Shown: positions 35,597-48,287, counted from the first letter of the stretch. The stretch: DNA of 64,000 bases from Atrichornis clamosus (GCA_013400975.1 WBMZ01009012.1:1-64000), one strand, 5' to 3'. Numbers and translations are program-made. The notes: a model not told the origin generated them from the letters alone.

Positions 35597-36829
35597 CATC
35601 TTCCAGGGAGTGGGGCAGGGTGCTGCAGAAGATTCCTGGCTTGCACTTTTTGCACCTGGATAGTCATAGTGTTGGCATCAGCCTTGCCAAGGCTGGAAGG
35701 TAATGAAGATGCAGAAGCAATGCTGATGTTCTGAAAATGCCCTGGTGGGGCTGAATTAAATGTGAGGCTCATAGAAAGGTGAACCACAAGCCAGCCGGCC
35801 TCCTGCTGCCAGCATGGTGGGGCTAGTCCCAGTTCCTCCTAAAACTCTCAGGACTCGCATGCTGGGGCACACATCTGGTGATCAGAGGGTGGGGAGAGTC
35901 TAAGAAGACTGAGAAATATGTTCCAGAAGTGGTGTGACCTTTGTAGGCAGTTGATCTAGACCTCTTTTTTGCTCTCTTCCTGGTCTCACCTTTCTCCCCA
36001 CTTCTTCCCCATCTTAAAATTACAGCAAAAACACTCCCCAGATGCCTCTTGCCTTCATCTGGACTGCTCTTTCCCAGGGCCTCTAACCTACTCAGGCTGC
36101 TGTGTTGGCAAGAGAAGGTGTCACACCTCTGTGCTCTTCTGGTTTCTAAGAAATGCCTCTATGGAGACATCCTGAGAGATGCCTTGGGAAGTTGTCTAAG
36201 CGAGGAAGAGCCTTAGCTTGGGGGACACCCTGGGAGTTGCAGCCCTTTCACCACTACTTCTTTTATTTGCAAAGAATGTGACTTATGGTGTCCTGGGAAT
36301 AATTCAAATGATTACTGATTTTGTTCTGCAGTGTGTCTGAGATGTTCCCAGAGCTGCCTCAGACCACCTGCAAAGAGAACTTCTTTGCATGCCCCATTCT
36401 TCGATGAGCTAGGATCTTCGATTGAGCTAGTCAAGGCACAGGTCCAACAGCATGGGCTGTAGGGACGGCTTAGGGATGCTATTTTTTGAAGAGGGTTTTT
36501 CTGTTAAAAGACTCATTGCGTAATGCCTTTTTCTCCAGGTCTGTTGGCTAAGTAGCCAGTCCTGATTTGAAGGCTGGCCTGAGCTAGTGCTGGACTAAAT
36601 GCTGTTGATGCCGTTGGCACCTTGCAGCATGGAAGAATGGTTTCTCTTGCAAATTTGCCTGTTCTCTATGGAGCTCTTCTGTGAAGGTCCTGTAAGCTGA
36701 AGGCAATTTTCCCCTTTCAGAGTATTTTTATGAATCCTGAAGGACTGCAAAGCATCACTCATAAACATCCTGACCATGGGGACAGTTATCAAAGCCAGTT
36801 CATTGCTCCCAGACTGTGCTACTTGGGAG
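35597..36829. other. Non-coding stretch
   Basis: Contains a 17-bp imperfect tandem duplication (CTTCGATGAGCTAGGAT / CTTCGATTGAGCTAGTC, 36399-36432). Nothing else recognised. Confidence 0.4.
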
Positions 36830-36881
36830 AACACTTGTGTTTTATCCCAGGCTAAAACACTTGTGTTTTAACCCAAACCGG
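36830..36881. repeat. 26-bp duplication with internal palindrome
   Basis: AACACTTGTGTTTTATCCCA at 36830 recurs 26 bases later as AACACTTGTGTTTTAACCCA. At the junction TAAAACACTTGTGTTTTA (36853-36870) is a perfect palindrome with 8-bp arms and a TT centre. Confidence 0.8.
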
Positions 36882-39431
36882 CTTTGCCTCTGAGTTGGGA
36901 AGCTATGTCACATTACTGACCTGCATGTCAACTCCCAACTTGGTGAGGTGAGAAAGCATGAGTCACAATTCCTCTCACGCCAAGTGAGTCCCGGGGAGGG
37001 CCACCACCACTGCTTGGAGATGACAGAAGAGAGCCCGTGCTCGTGCATTGTCTGTGCCCAGTGTCCTGAAGTTGCAGTCTGGGGGAAGAAGAAATGGGAG
37101 AAGCTTTCTCAGTGCGTGCAGGCAACCAGACGGGCCAACTGTGTGTAGGTGGAGTCTGGCTGCTGTGTCCCTGTGGGCGGCTGGGCAGAGGCACAGACAG
37201 CCCTGGGGAAAGGGTGCAGAAGGCGGCTGGCCCTGAGCTCTCCTGTCTGGCCAGCCCTTTTCCCTATCCCCTGCTTTTGCTAGAAGGTACTGGTGGATAA
37301 TGTCGTGACTCAGGCAGTGCTTATGTGGTCTGCTGCATTTCTCCTGGGGACTATAGGTGTTTTGATATTGTGGTTTGGGTTTTTTCCTTTTTTCCCTCCA
37401 CTTCTGTCAATAACTGAAATGAAAGGTCAGGAGGAATAACCAAAAAGAAGGGGAATAGAAGTACTTACAAAGTGAAGAAGCCTCTGGCTAGGAATCTTGT
37501 CTGACATTTGTTTTGCACAAAGTTCTCTGGTAGCTTTTACTGTCAGAGATGGTCAGGGCAGTGCAAGCTCCAGTAGAAGAGCCACTTCTGACCCAAGTTA
37601 GCCCACGCTGTAGGTACAGACAGGAGGGAACATGAGCAAAAATGATATGAGCAAAATTCAGAGTAACTACAGGTCCTCCTTGCAAATCTCCCAGTTTGTG
37701 ACAGGCAACTAAAATACCGAAACCAAAACAGGGCTGAACTGAGTTCGTTCACCAGATTGAGAGCCCGATTCTGGAAAGCATAATGGGAATTGGCAAACTT
37801 CACAGGTGTTTTAGTAGACACATAATCCAAATCCATGTATTTAACTCAGCATGCCCAGTGAATAGCTTCTTTGTATTTCAGCTTCACAGTTGAGGCTTAG
37901 TTGAAATGGTACAAATCTCTCACTAACTAAAGAAGGTCTCAAGGCAGCATCAGCTTGAGCCTGCTTCATGAGGCAGGCCAGCCTCAGTTTTGCCTACTTC
38001 TGCATCAGCTTTCTAGCACTCTGATAACACATCTGTCACCTCTCTTGCCCATTTGAACAGGAACCAGTCATTTCCAGGTAGGATTAAGTAAGCTTTTCAT
38101 ACTTAAAAATTAACTTTCCAATCACCCATTTATTTTTTGGTGTGTCCTGTGGATGCATTTTGGGTAATTTGAAACAGGCAAAGACGAATGTCCATAAGAT
38201 CCAAGAGAAGAGGATTCTAGTAATTAGGGTGGACAATAGTCTGGACTTGTGAAAGGTTTTCTCCATAAGCAGAGAAAATTATAATTGAGTTTCAAAGAGG
38301 CTGTAGAGGAAAAATTTATTTGAGTTAGTAACTAAATCTGTGGGGAAAAAGAAAATTCACGTATAGTCTCTGAACTGAGTAGAAAAGGACAACAACACTC
38401 CAAATAAGTAATTCAACACGTTTTCTACCCATTCTAGCTTTTCTTCTTTTTCAATTCTCTGTAAAAAAGCATGAAGTGGAAAGGAGTAGAGATGAGAGGA
38501 AGAAAATTTTAAACCAAGTCTTTTCTAAAATTTAATCTCGGATGATAAAAAACTCTGAAATTAGTCACTATGTCTTCCTGAAAATTACCATGTATTCTAC
38601 CGTTTATGGCCAGCTCTCATGGACAAAATGTTAAACATGACTTTTCAGGAATAGAGTCACAAGAATGGGTCAAATCAAACTTTGGCCATTGGGAACAGAC
38701 ATTTCATTGAAACAGTTCCTTTCTCTGCTCACTGAAACCACATACTGCAATTGGATTAAACTACAGGAAAAAGGATATGGGGCCTGAAGGGAGTAATTTA
38801 AGAGAGAAGATTTAGATAGGAGGTGTTAAATGTATTTTTAAAAAGAAGATCATTCCTAATAATTGAGAACTTCATGTAGTGCAGATATGTATATTAAAAA
38901 AAAAGGAAGAATTATGCAGGATGCTCTTTACAGTAGCATCCACAGTTCCCTGCAGAATTGTCTCCCACAATAGCTGGTGAAAAAATAGTCATTTTCATTA
39001 GATCTGACCAAATACCAGGCCCCAGGGCAACCCTGCATAATATTGTCTGTTTATTTCTTTCATGATTTTCCTCTCATAAAGATCTCATTTTGTTTTCAAA
39101 ATGTAGCAGGGGAACTAGCACTGCAAATCTGACACAGACAGGTTAGCAATAGGTGAAAACAAAGTTGGGAGGTGCTATCAGGACCTTTCCTAAGCTGCTG
39201 GTGTGGCAGCCTGACTGGTAGGGTTACCAGTTGTGACATCTCTGCAGGAATTACCGTGCTTCGTTACGCAAGAGCAGAAAATACTCCAATCACCTGGTTC
39301 CTTTTTGCTCATCCGCTGCATAGAGGTTAGACAGGAGTGAACCACCAGATCTTATCAAAGAGTAAAAAGAAATGAGTGGGTTTGTGAACAGCAGAGCCAA
39401 TGCAGCCTGGTCTGTGAGGAATTGTGTCTTG
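36882..39431. other. Non-coding stretch
   Basis: Moderately GC-rich to about 37300, then AT-rich. No exon, RNA gene or repeat family recognised. An A9 run lies at 38896-38904. Confidence 0.4.
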
Positions 39432-39564
39432 TGGTTGGGTTCTCTGATGTCTAATAAGGTGTGAGCTTTTCTCGAAGCTTTACACACAAGAGAAGCATTT
39501 ATTCATGTTTGCTGTCTCCCACGTGAATTCTCTGATGCTTCATCAAGGGTGAATTCAGGCCGCA
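39432..39564 (-). pseudogene. C2H2 zinc-finger relic, two broken fingers
   Basis: Read on the minus strand from 39564 to 39449, finger A keeps CG, then LNSPLMKHQRIHVGD, with both zinc-binding histidines and a decayed TGE(K/R)P linker, but about four residues with the conserved Phe are lost. A 4-base insertion (TAAA) then shifts the frame. Finger B (39497-39432) reads CFSC, V-stop-S, then FEKSSHLIRHQRTQ: exact C-X2-C-X3-F-X5-L-X2-H-X3 spacing, with Gln in place of the last His and an in-frame stop. C2H2 proteins bind DNA; this copy cannot encode one. No further fingers are visible on either side. It may be a remnant of a decayed ZNF gene or of a retrocopy. Confidence 0.75.
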
Positions 39565-41199
39565 TTGATTTCTTGGAACTGAATTTCTTGGAAATAGCCT
39601 TTATTTTCTTTAATCTCTCCTCCCCACCCCTGGAGACCTCTCTACAGCTAACATATTTAGTTAACATTGGTTGTGTGTTATGCCCAAGTCTTTTCTTCTC
39701 ACCCAACAGTCTCTGCTCCATGGAGGCTTTCATGGGACCAGAGCAGAGAGCTGAATTGTCCAGCAAAGCTGAATTTAAAAAAGCCAGTGTGTCAGATCAG
39801 CTGAGTGGGCCAAATCAACTACAATGTGTTCTGGCTCCCTGAACCAGGTTCCCCGCAGATGCTTGAGCCGACAGAAGGCAGGGGGCAGCCCAGGGCATGA
39901 ATGGTGGTCTGGGGCAGGACGGCAGCTCAGCGGCCTCCTCCAGCAGCTGTCTTTGGGCAGCTGGTGATGAGCCTGTGGTATAGAAAAACCACTCCTGGAA
40001 GTGTTAGAGAGTAGTCCCTAAACAAAGTTCACTGTCTGTATCCAGACAGTGCGTGTGGCACCTACTCATGGGCAAGCCCGTGGCTACCCGTCAGGTACAA
40101 GGACTGGGCCAGGCCGGGGGTTGTATGGCTGATAGAAAGCGTGTCCTTGCCACAGCTGGAATACAACAAGCTCAGAGGACATGTAAGGCATTGCTTTTAA
40201 GCAAATGGAAATCTGGATGCGAAGACTTACAAAAAGGAGAGTAAGTGTTAGAAGGGATCTGTTTGGTTTTTCACCAGCTGCTGGTTCCACTTCCCACTCA
40301 GTTCCATACATTTTATTCCCAGGGCAGGATGTAAGGACTGGCAGCTGCAGCAAACTGGTGGGAACTGAGAGGTTTCAGGCCACAATCCCACCTAAAATAC
40401 CGAGTTGCCTAAGTTGTCAAACCTCTTTGTGCTCAAGATCTAGGCAAGACATGAAGATGAAAAAGAATCAGAGGCTGTTTTCTGCCTGTCTGAGTCTGTG
40501 TGGCAGAAATAGGTAGCTCGTGGTGAAGATTTCTTTTTGTGGATTAAAGTTAACTATGTATGATTGCTCTGGTCAAAAATGATATGGCCACCACAGAGAA
40601 ACTATAAACACAGCAAAATTCTGGCCAGCTAAGGAAACCCATGGTAAACCATCTATTTAGATGAGTATCATTCTCATACATAGCATCTATCTCTGTTCAC
40701 ATGACTCCTGCTAAATCCAAATGCTGTTTCATAATAAATCCCATTGCTTTTAAATGTCTTACATTCACTGCTGCTTGCTATAGATATCTTGTCAGGCATC
40801 ATTTTATTGATTCTGTGATACTGCCCTGATAGTGTGAGCGCATTAATTTTATGCAATTGATGACCAATTTCAAAGCTCCTCCACTTTTCCTCATTTGCTG
40901 TAATAGATGTGGCAAGCATGCCCTGACTGATTTAGCTTTGCCTGCCTGTCTAGCCAGTGAGGACTGGAAAAATTACATTCACACAGAAATGCTTAGTTAA
41001 TAATGATGAGGTGCTGAAAAAGTTTTGGGCCACTTCCAAGTCTGTGTTTCCGAAAATGAGACTCAATGCAAGAACTACAGACTCAGAAATATATGAAAAT
41101 CAGATTCACTTTTTAACCTTACAAGGGTTTTTTTCTTCATTTCAAAGGAAATTCTGTTCAGTTACGCACACGAAACTTCAACAATTTGAGGATGTAATC
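39565..41199. other. Non-coding stretch
   Basis: Minus-strand sequence just upstream of the zinc-finger relic (39565-39770) is open for about 87 codons but has no KRAB, SCAN or BTB motif. A CTCF-like AGGGGGCAG core lies at 39880-39888. Otherwise nothing recognised. Confidence 0.35.
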
Positions 41200-41262
41200 C
41201 TGTAATTCTTTGTCAGGCAAGTCTCCCGTTGACTCAGTGATTTCAAAGGCACTGGTGCCTGT
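41200..41262. repeat. Old palindromic repeat copy
   Basis: AATCCTGTAATTCTTTGTCAGGC followed by AAGTCTCCCGTTGACTCAGTG follows the repeat phrase 'AATCCTGCAATTCTTTACTCAGGCAAAACTCCCATTGACTTCAATGG'. The second arm is eroded. Confidence 0.45.
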
Positions 41263-41374
41263 GTATGAATGGCAGGATATGGTGCAAATTTATGATCATG
41301 AAGAGCTTTACTCTGTACTTTCACATTATTTTTTTTAATTCACTTTATGGGAACACGATGGGAAAAAGATCCTG

Positions 41375-41438
41375 GCCTCAATTCATACAACTGGAGCTCT
41401 GCCACCCACTTCCGCGGAGCCGGGCTTTCACCAGTTCT
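41375..41438. repeat. Second old palindromic repeat copy, 110 bp away
   Basis: GATCCTGGCCTCAATTCA, then CTGCCACCCACTTCCGCGG and AGCCGGGCTTTCACC, resembles 'GCCATTGACTTCAGTGGAGCCAGGATTTCACC'. Together with the neighbour at 41200 it may be one longer old insertion. Confidence 0.4.
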
Positions 41439-43062
41439 GCTTTTTACTGGATAAACAAGTCGTGGACAGCATCTCAGGAGTGAACCCTGAAATGTCATCC
41501 AAAATTATCAGAGAGCAGGTGATTGATTTTAAGCAAATACACAAATCGGTTTCTCAGGAGAAGGAGAACCAAGGGTGTGTGGCATAATGGCACTGTGACA
41601 GGAAAGTTCACTCTGCAGAAAACATCTCACAGTGCAGTGACTGCACCTGACAGAGACAGCTTATGGCAAGCATCCTAATTTCCTCATCCTCCCAACCTCC
41701 CTTCTTAATATGAACTGTCTTGATAGAAGGTGAAGGATAAGATGGATTAATAAAATAGCTTTTCCCCACACCTAAATCATGTACAAAGTATGATTTATGG
41801 CATAGTTAGTGTCATAAAACAGAGATGCGATAGCATTGCCATGACATTATCTCCCTTGCTACCCTTGAACTCGAGAGACTTAATGGCCTTCAAATAAATG
41901 ATATTTAAACAAACCACTTTTCAAATGATCTTGTGGAACCTATTTAATCATTACCAGGAATAAGTGGTCATTGCTAAGAACTGGATTTTCCTGGCTGCAC
42001 AAGAAACAGTAAGTGTGCTCAATCCCTAGAGACCAAAAGTTTGTTTAATTACTTTTTTGCACGCAACTGCATCATTTAACCAATTTGAAAAATTATGCCA
42101 CAGATTTAGAAACCAATCACAGTTTTATTATCAGGAGTGGTCTGCAAACTGCCGATCTTAAAATATGACCTCCTACTTGTTAAATATGTATCTTCCTATA
42201 TCTTCCTCTCCATGTATAATATATGGATATATTTTTTTTTAAACCTCAATTTCATCATTTGTACATAGGAGCCAACAAGAGCATAGCTTAATCAGGCTTG
42301 GAAATGAATTCAGTGATGGCTAATCACCATGCTTTATGTGCTGGAAATCAGATTCCCCACTCTTTATCCAAACATGCAGTTAGTCATAGTGATTGTAAAA
42401 ACAGAGTGAATCTGAGAAGATGCATCTGCTTAGACAGAAAGAAAAAGTCCCAAGGAACTGCAAGTACTTTTTTTCTCTGTAATTTCACTAGTGTAGCAAC
42501 AACGAAGTTCTCTGAGCATGAATTTCTCTCTTTAACCTTATCTATGGAGCACAACAGTGGATGAGTGCATGTGCTATGTATCAACCCGTTGACTGGTATA
42601 ACAATAGTTCCCATCTATTATCATTTTCCCACTCTATGTTTCAGCCTATTTCAACTTTTATGTCCCACACCATGATTCCACTATAGCTGTAGATCTTAAA
42701 CACTGCCATTTATGTGTGAGATGTAGTAAACTGGGAAGTTAGATGGATCATTGCAGGCAAAAATAAAAAAGCTGTTATCTAACGAAATCCAGTGCTCCAT
42801 ATGTTGTCCTGCAGGTGTCCCTTTATGTTCTTGAGCTGAGTACTTAAGCACTCTACTTTTTGCATAAGCACTGTCAGATTTTCTTTACCTGTTTATATCG
42901 TCATGTCTAAATTCCACAAAAGAATTTCCTGTCAGCAAAGTGCTCCTCATGCCAGTCAGAGGAGAGGTATTTCTCAGCAAAGCCATACTTGTGAAGTGTC
43001 AAATTCTTTCCCATCCTGAAACATTTTTCAAAAAGCTGAGAGAAAAAGTATTAATCTTCATA
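41439..43062. other. AT-rich non-coding stretch
   Basis: T10 run at 42231-42240. No gene or repeat recognised until the CR1. Confidence 0.4.
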
Positions 43063-43680
43063 AAGTCATAGAATAATTTGGGCTGGGAGGGATCTTTTAA
43101 GGTGATCTAATAAAATCTCCCTGCAGTGAGCAGGGACATCTTCAACTAAATCATGTTGCTCAGAGGCCTGTCCAACCTGAACTTGAATGTTCCCACGGAT
43201 GGGGCATCCACCACCTCTACGGGCAACCTGTTCCTGTGTTTTACTATCCTCATTGCAAAAAAATTCTTCCTAATGTCTATTCTAAATCTATTCTCTTTCA
43301 GTTTAATCATTGTGCTATCGCTACAGAGTCTGCTAAAAAGTCTGTCCACATCTTTCTTATAAGCCCCCTTTAAGTACTGGAAAGCTGCTCTAAGGTCTCC
43401 CCAGAGCCTTCTCTCCTCAAGGCTGAACAACCCCAGCTCTCTCAGCCTGTCTTTATAGGAGAGGTGCTCCAGCCCTGTGATCATCTTCATGTCCCTCTTC
43501 TGGCCCCGCTCCAGCAGGTCTATGTCCTTCTTATGTTGGATTCCCAGAGCTGGATGCAGCACTCCAGGGGGGGGTCTCACCAGAACAGAGCAGAGGGGCA
43601 GAATCCGCTTCCTGCTTTGGATACAATCCAGGGACGCGCTTGGTTTTCAGGGCTGAGAGCCACAGACATTTTCAGGCCAC
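43063..43680 (-). mobile_element. CR1 LINE, longest copy, ORF2 C-terminus partly open
   Basis: The minus-strand tail is ATTATTCTATGACTTTATG. Going upstream the ORF2 end is recognisable: RFRIDIRKNFF, HRNRLPVEVV, LFSLEERRLWGDL, and YKDRLRELG. A single frame is open from 43580 to 43146. Beyond 43580 the match goes on, with deletions, through GCAGAGGGGCAGAATC and GGATACAATCCAGGGACGCG to about 43680, so the frame is broken there. ORF2 would encode endonuclease and reverse transcriptase; only the last part survives. It lies edge to edge with a CpG island. Confidence 0.93.
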
Positions 43681-43714
43681 TGTTGAAAGGGCCAAGGCAA
43701 GACTTTGAAGCGTT

Positions 43715-44012
43715 TTCTCCACCAGAGCCGCCGCTCTGCAGCCCCGCCGCGCCGCCCGCTGCCGTTCCGCCGGCGGTCGCTAGTTGGGGCTCACGGCGCA
43801 GGGACGAGCCCCGGGCCCCGGCCGCAGCCCCGGGCCCTCCCGCCGGGCAGCGAAGGGTGGGTGGGTGGCTGCTGCGGCACCTCCCGCCACGGCAGCAGCG
43901 CCGGCCCCTTCCAGAAGGACTCTGCCCTGGGGAGCTCCAAGGCTCCGTGCGCCTCCCGCTGCAGAGCCCACACAGGAGGCAGCTACACGCTGCCGCTCCG
44001 GCTTTGCACGTA
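43715..44012. promoter_or_regulatory. Strong CpG island
   Basis: About 34 CpGs in 290 bp with blocks such as CCCCGCCGCGCCGCCCGC and GGGCCCCGGCCGCAGCC. This is the densest island in the window, flanked by a dead CR1 on one side and AT-rich DNA on the other. Open frames of 60-190 codons exist on both strands but are rich in Arg, Pro and Ala, as GC-rich non-coding DNA is, and one runs through the CR1 boundary. Most likely a promoter or first exon of a transcript whose other exons are not recognisable; direction unknown. Confidence 0.6.
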
Positions 44013-44177
44013 GGGAAAAGGAAAATGCCCCTAAATTAAGCACCTTCCGAAACGGCAGGAAATAAGACTATTACAGGTTTCCAAAATAGGATCTAGACAG
44101 ACCACCAGCAGTAATCCTTTTCTTCAGAAACAAATAATTTGTCATCTTAAAACGGTCCTAAAATCTATGTGCGGTTT

Positions 44178-44235
44178 TAAGGACGTAAGTGATACCAGTG
44201 ACTTCACGGGGACGGCTCACACAGCAGCATCCTCT
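44178..44235. repeat. Old palindromic repeat copy (one arm)
   Basis: GATACCAGTGACTTCACGGG followed by GACGGCTCACAC follows 'CCATTGACTTCAATGGGACTGCTCACAC', a phrase of the same old family. Only one arm is clear. Confidence 0.4.
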
Positions 44236-44626
44236 GAATTGTGCTGCCCTGACTTGATTTTCTGAATGTCTTGGTTGTTTCACATCCAGGGAGATGGCTT
44301 TGTCAGCCCTGAAGAAGAATCCTAAAATAGAATAAACTTTAGTATCTAAGGTTCTGGGCAAAGTTTCAGTTCTAATCCTAAATAGCCCTAAATCCATTCT
44401 TAGTAAGATGTGAATCATCATGTTTATAGTCAGAGCTACAGAGATAAAACCCAGCACTGTCTGTAAAAACAATTCTGTATTAAAATGTGAAACTGCAGTT
44501 CCTCTTCAAGCTCTAAAACCTGATACCTGATATTATAAAGGTATCATCCTCTTAACACAAGTGCCAACTATCTATTCAGACAGGAAAACCTGCCAAAAGG
44601 CTGGTCTCCCTTTTCCAGTCTCTGCA

Positions 44627-44695
44627 AAAAAAAAAAAACAAACCAAAAAAACCCAAAAAAACCTAACCACCAAAGAAACCAACCGAAAAAACCAC
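44627..44695. repeat. A-rich low-complexity run
   Basis: An A12 run followed by AAAC- and CCAAAAAAA-type blocks to about 44695. Simple-sequence DNA. Confidence 0.85.
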
Positions 44696-47600
44696 CCGAG
44701 CCTTTCATGGTCAAAAGCATTCAAGCTACAGAACAGATTTTCTTTCCTATTAGGGTTTTTTTTCCAGGTTTGTTTGTTCTGTCCCCTCCTCACAACCCAT
44801 GTTCCACTGGTACAACTGATAAACAATGTCTTTTATTGCTATAGGCAGAGAGTCCTGCTTAATACAATAGCAGGCAAGGCTTGGCGGGACTGCGAAGTGC
44901 AGGTGTTTGGAGTATTGTGGTCATCCAAACCAGATGCTGAGGAGATGGAGCACCTGTTTCCCTTCTTTTCTGCGCTGGAGAATACAGCACTATGGAGGCT
45001 ACAGAAACAGCTTGACATTAATAGCGCTGCTGCTGCTGCAGTTTTCCCTTGACAGGGTAACAGAGATGTACCATCTACAGCTTTTGCAAGCTCTTCTCTG
45101 AGTGCTCAGACACATGTGCTGGGTTTTATTTTTTTTTCCCAGACCAACAGAAGGCAGTCAGAGATGGGTCTGTAACGTAATTTCTTTCCAGATTATTTTA
45201 CTAATGATTAACCGTGCCCTGGCATGAAAAAAAAAGTTTTTATAGCCCTGACAGCAGTAAAGTTAAACAAAAAAAAATTAATGTGTATTTTATATCCATT
45301 TTGACAGGTTCTACAAATGTCTGTGTTGGATGTAGAAATGCATTTACAATGTTGTGCTCAGGACAGTTGACTCATAGCTACTGCCTCAGCAGGCAATGGA
45401 AAGCCCTCTACTGATGGAAAAGAAGTTGGGATCCTACCTATATTGAAGTGCAGTAGGAATCCTACAAGAAATGGCGCCCAAAATGATAACCCTAACACTT
45501 TACTTTTACCGTCATGTAAATCCCAGCAAGGTCCAGCTTCTACAAGGAAAAGAGGCTCAAGATGTTATGGTAATATCACAGTAAAATGAAGATACCTTGC
45601 TTTCACTGTGATTTTAACTCAGGATGGCTCACAGACATTGATTCTCTTCAGGTAGAAGATGCAATCATTTTTATGGAGAAAAGATGATTGTGCAGATACT
45701 ACCTTTCCTGTGTTTTTTCTCTCAAACAGTGTACATGCTCATTCATGAGAGAAATTAATAAGCAAGCAAGGCTCTTGCTGGAAGCAAGAACTGTTCCAGG
45801 TCTTCAGCAATTCTAGCAGCTCTTCTGACATTTCAATTTCACAAGGAATTGACTGAGAGCATGCAAGCCACAGAAGCAACATCTCAGTTGCATCTTTCTG
45901 TGCGTGCCCGCCTCAGGCCGTGGTTGAAATTGCTCCTGGCTTCCTCAGTCCTTAGCTAAAGCCACCCAAAAGGCAGAAATCAGTCGGGGTAGCTGGGGAT
46001 TTTTCCCTGACTCCTCATAATTCCTTGTGCTGACAGACTAAATGAGAGCTCATCATTGCTACCACTTGGCATTCATGAAAATTTTTTTCATGTGACCACG
46101 GACAAGGTATACTTTTTTGGCCATTTAGGCCCTTTATATTTATGGCTTCTGATGTATCCTTCAGTTTAGCCCCCAAAAGTACCCATACTGCAGCACAGAT
46201 AAGCCCTGCCTGACATAAGAGTAAGCACATTCAATCCCTTCTCCTCTTCCTGCACCCCCTCCCTGCCCTAAACAGACAGCGTTAATGAGCCAGAAACTGT
46301 TCTGAATCAGGAAAAAGGGAATTTTGGCAACCAGAGTCCTATTTCTGTAAGGAATAAAAAACGAAATCAAGAGGAGGAAAAAAAAAATGTTACAAAGAAG
46401 CCGTTTAAGCTGGAATCACAAGAGAGAGGGGAAATTACCCACGCTGGGAGACAGGCAAAAGAAGGGCAAGTTGGGAGACAGATATGCTGGGCAGACTTCA
46501 AGGTCTACATAAGATTGGTTGTCTCCTTTGGGGTTTACACTCTCTTTGTCTAATTAGACTAATAGAGGTAGAATAGAACTGGGAGAGATTAAAATCCATG
46601 ATAAACAAGGCATCTTTTATTTGATATTATTGGAACTGGTTTCACTTATCTTCAGAAATCTTTCTTTTTGTGCTCCTTAATTTGTCCTTGAAGTCCTGTA
46701 TCTAATCACTAGTTGAGCAACCAATAATCCTTCTCCAGCCCCTCCACCCCTTTTTATGGCCAACTTTAATCTTTCAACTCAGTGAAAAACATGTTTCCCC
46801 TATCATAACTAGTTTAACAAAAATTCCCTTTCAAGTTTAGATTGTGCAGATACAACGGCTTTCCTGCAGCTTCATGCTGAAGAGAGGAATTTACATTAGA
46901 AAAAAAAAGAGATTTATGATAGCATTGTATTTCCATTTGAATATGGAGAGTTAATAACATGCATATGTTTTTTTATTATTATTATTTTAAGGTTTAAGCC
47001 ATGCCATAAGCAAAAGGAAACCTGGAAACTGTGAGACTGGCAGGGCTCAATGAATAACCTAATCTGGATTTCATTCACAAACAGCAGCTCATACATAGGG
47101 AAAGGGCTGGTGTGTTTCGCCAAATCGGAACTGGAGTAAGTGCCAGGATTTCCTGATTTGTTTACATTTCTCAAAAAAACTTTTTTTCCCCTGGATGAAG
47201 CTAGAATTAGACTTCCTTTTCCACTTTTGGCCCTTTCCAAACTATTCTTGCTTGACATATTCTCTCCTTTTCCCTGTATTCTCCTTTGTTCCAGTCTCAG
47301 CTGGCTCTTTTGTCTTGGAAAACAGAAAAGGCAATGAAAGATGTCAGTCTCTGATAATAATGATAATGCAGCCAGGTTTGCATGACAGCAAAACAAAGCT
47401 GCAGGCTTTTCCAACACCCTTGGATCCACCACTCTTCTTACAATGGTTCAGGAGGGAGTGAGCAGTATCTCTCTGAGACTGCAGACTGGAACAATAGTGT
47501 CATAAGGTAAAAGAGATAAAAAGATCAAAATGCAACAGGCTAGCCCAAATTCTCTTGATGAGGCGTGTCACTGAGTTAATCAGAAATCAGAGGGGGCTAG

Positions 47601-48284
47601 TTACACATAACTAAATCACCTTTGCATGAGCTGACTGGCTTTTCAGTCAGTTAAAATGGTCCTTTTCCCTGCCAGTCCTTTTTCACTTTCACTGACTTTA
47701 CTGTACTTTGCCCATTGTCTGCAATCTCAGCGAAATCACTGCAGAAACTTGTTTGGGAGACCTTCTCTGTGCCTTTATTTAGAGTCCTTTGATCATCCCA
47801 CAGAAAGAAAAACACTGTAGCTTGGACTTAAGCCATTGTTTTCTTAACATGACAAGACTGCCAGCCTGCAATCAGTGTTTGATGCTCATGCATAAAAAGG
47901 GCTGCTAGGGGCTTCAAAAATTATGGGAAGACTAGCAGCAATACTGAGAACTTGGGCATCTTGCTGAGCAGAGGTCAGGGTTTAAAGTCCCTGATGTAGC
48001 CACCCTGCCGCTGCAGAACAGCAGCCTGAGTCATCATTATTCCTTAGTAGCCATGTTACAGCATCACAAAGCGATTCTTGTGGGGATGTCAGGCCCTTCT
48101 TGCCCCAGCACCTCACTTGCCATCAGAGATCGCCCTGTGAATGGTTCATGATTCAACAGGATGAGGTGGCAAGGAGGGGCTGTGCCAGGCACAGGCATCC
48201 AGCACAGAGGCAAAGTGTTCACGGCAAGAGGCAGGGGTGCAAGACAGAATTTCTGCATTTCAAACAAGTGCTGTCAGCCAGGTT
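44696..48284. other. Non-coding stretch
   Basis: A (CTG)n-like run (45024-45039), T-run plus CAG at 45128-45142, and an (ATT)n run at 46974-46987 are the only marks. Minus-strand frames of up to 172 codons (47432-46914) have no motif, start within unstructured sequence and are judged accidental. Confidence 0.4.
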
Positions 48285-48287
48285 TTC

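Noticed and set aside
43464..44039. 191-codon plus-strand open frame, longest in the window
   Set aside because: It runs from antisense CR1 straight into the CpG island; composition (Arg, Pro, Ala) is that of GC-rich non-coding DNA.
44561..45052. 163-codon plus-strand frame
   Set aside because: Begins in a simple A-rich run (Lys/Thr-rich translation) and ends in a CTG run (poly-Ala); low-complexity artefact.
46914..47432. 172-codon minus-strand frame
   Set aside because: No motif, no splice or promoter context, AT-rich unstructured sequence; within chance for a 64-kb window.
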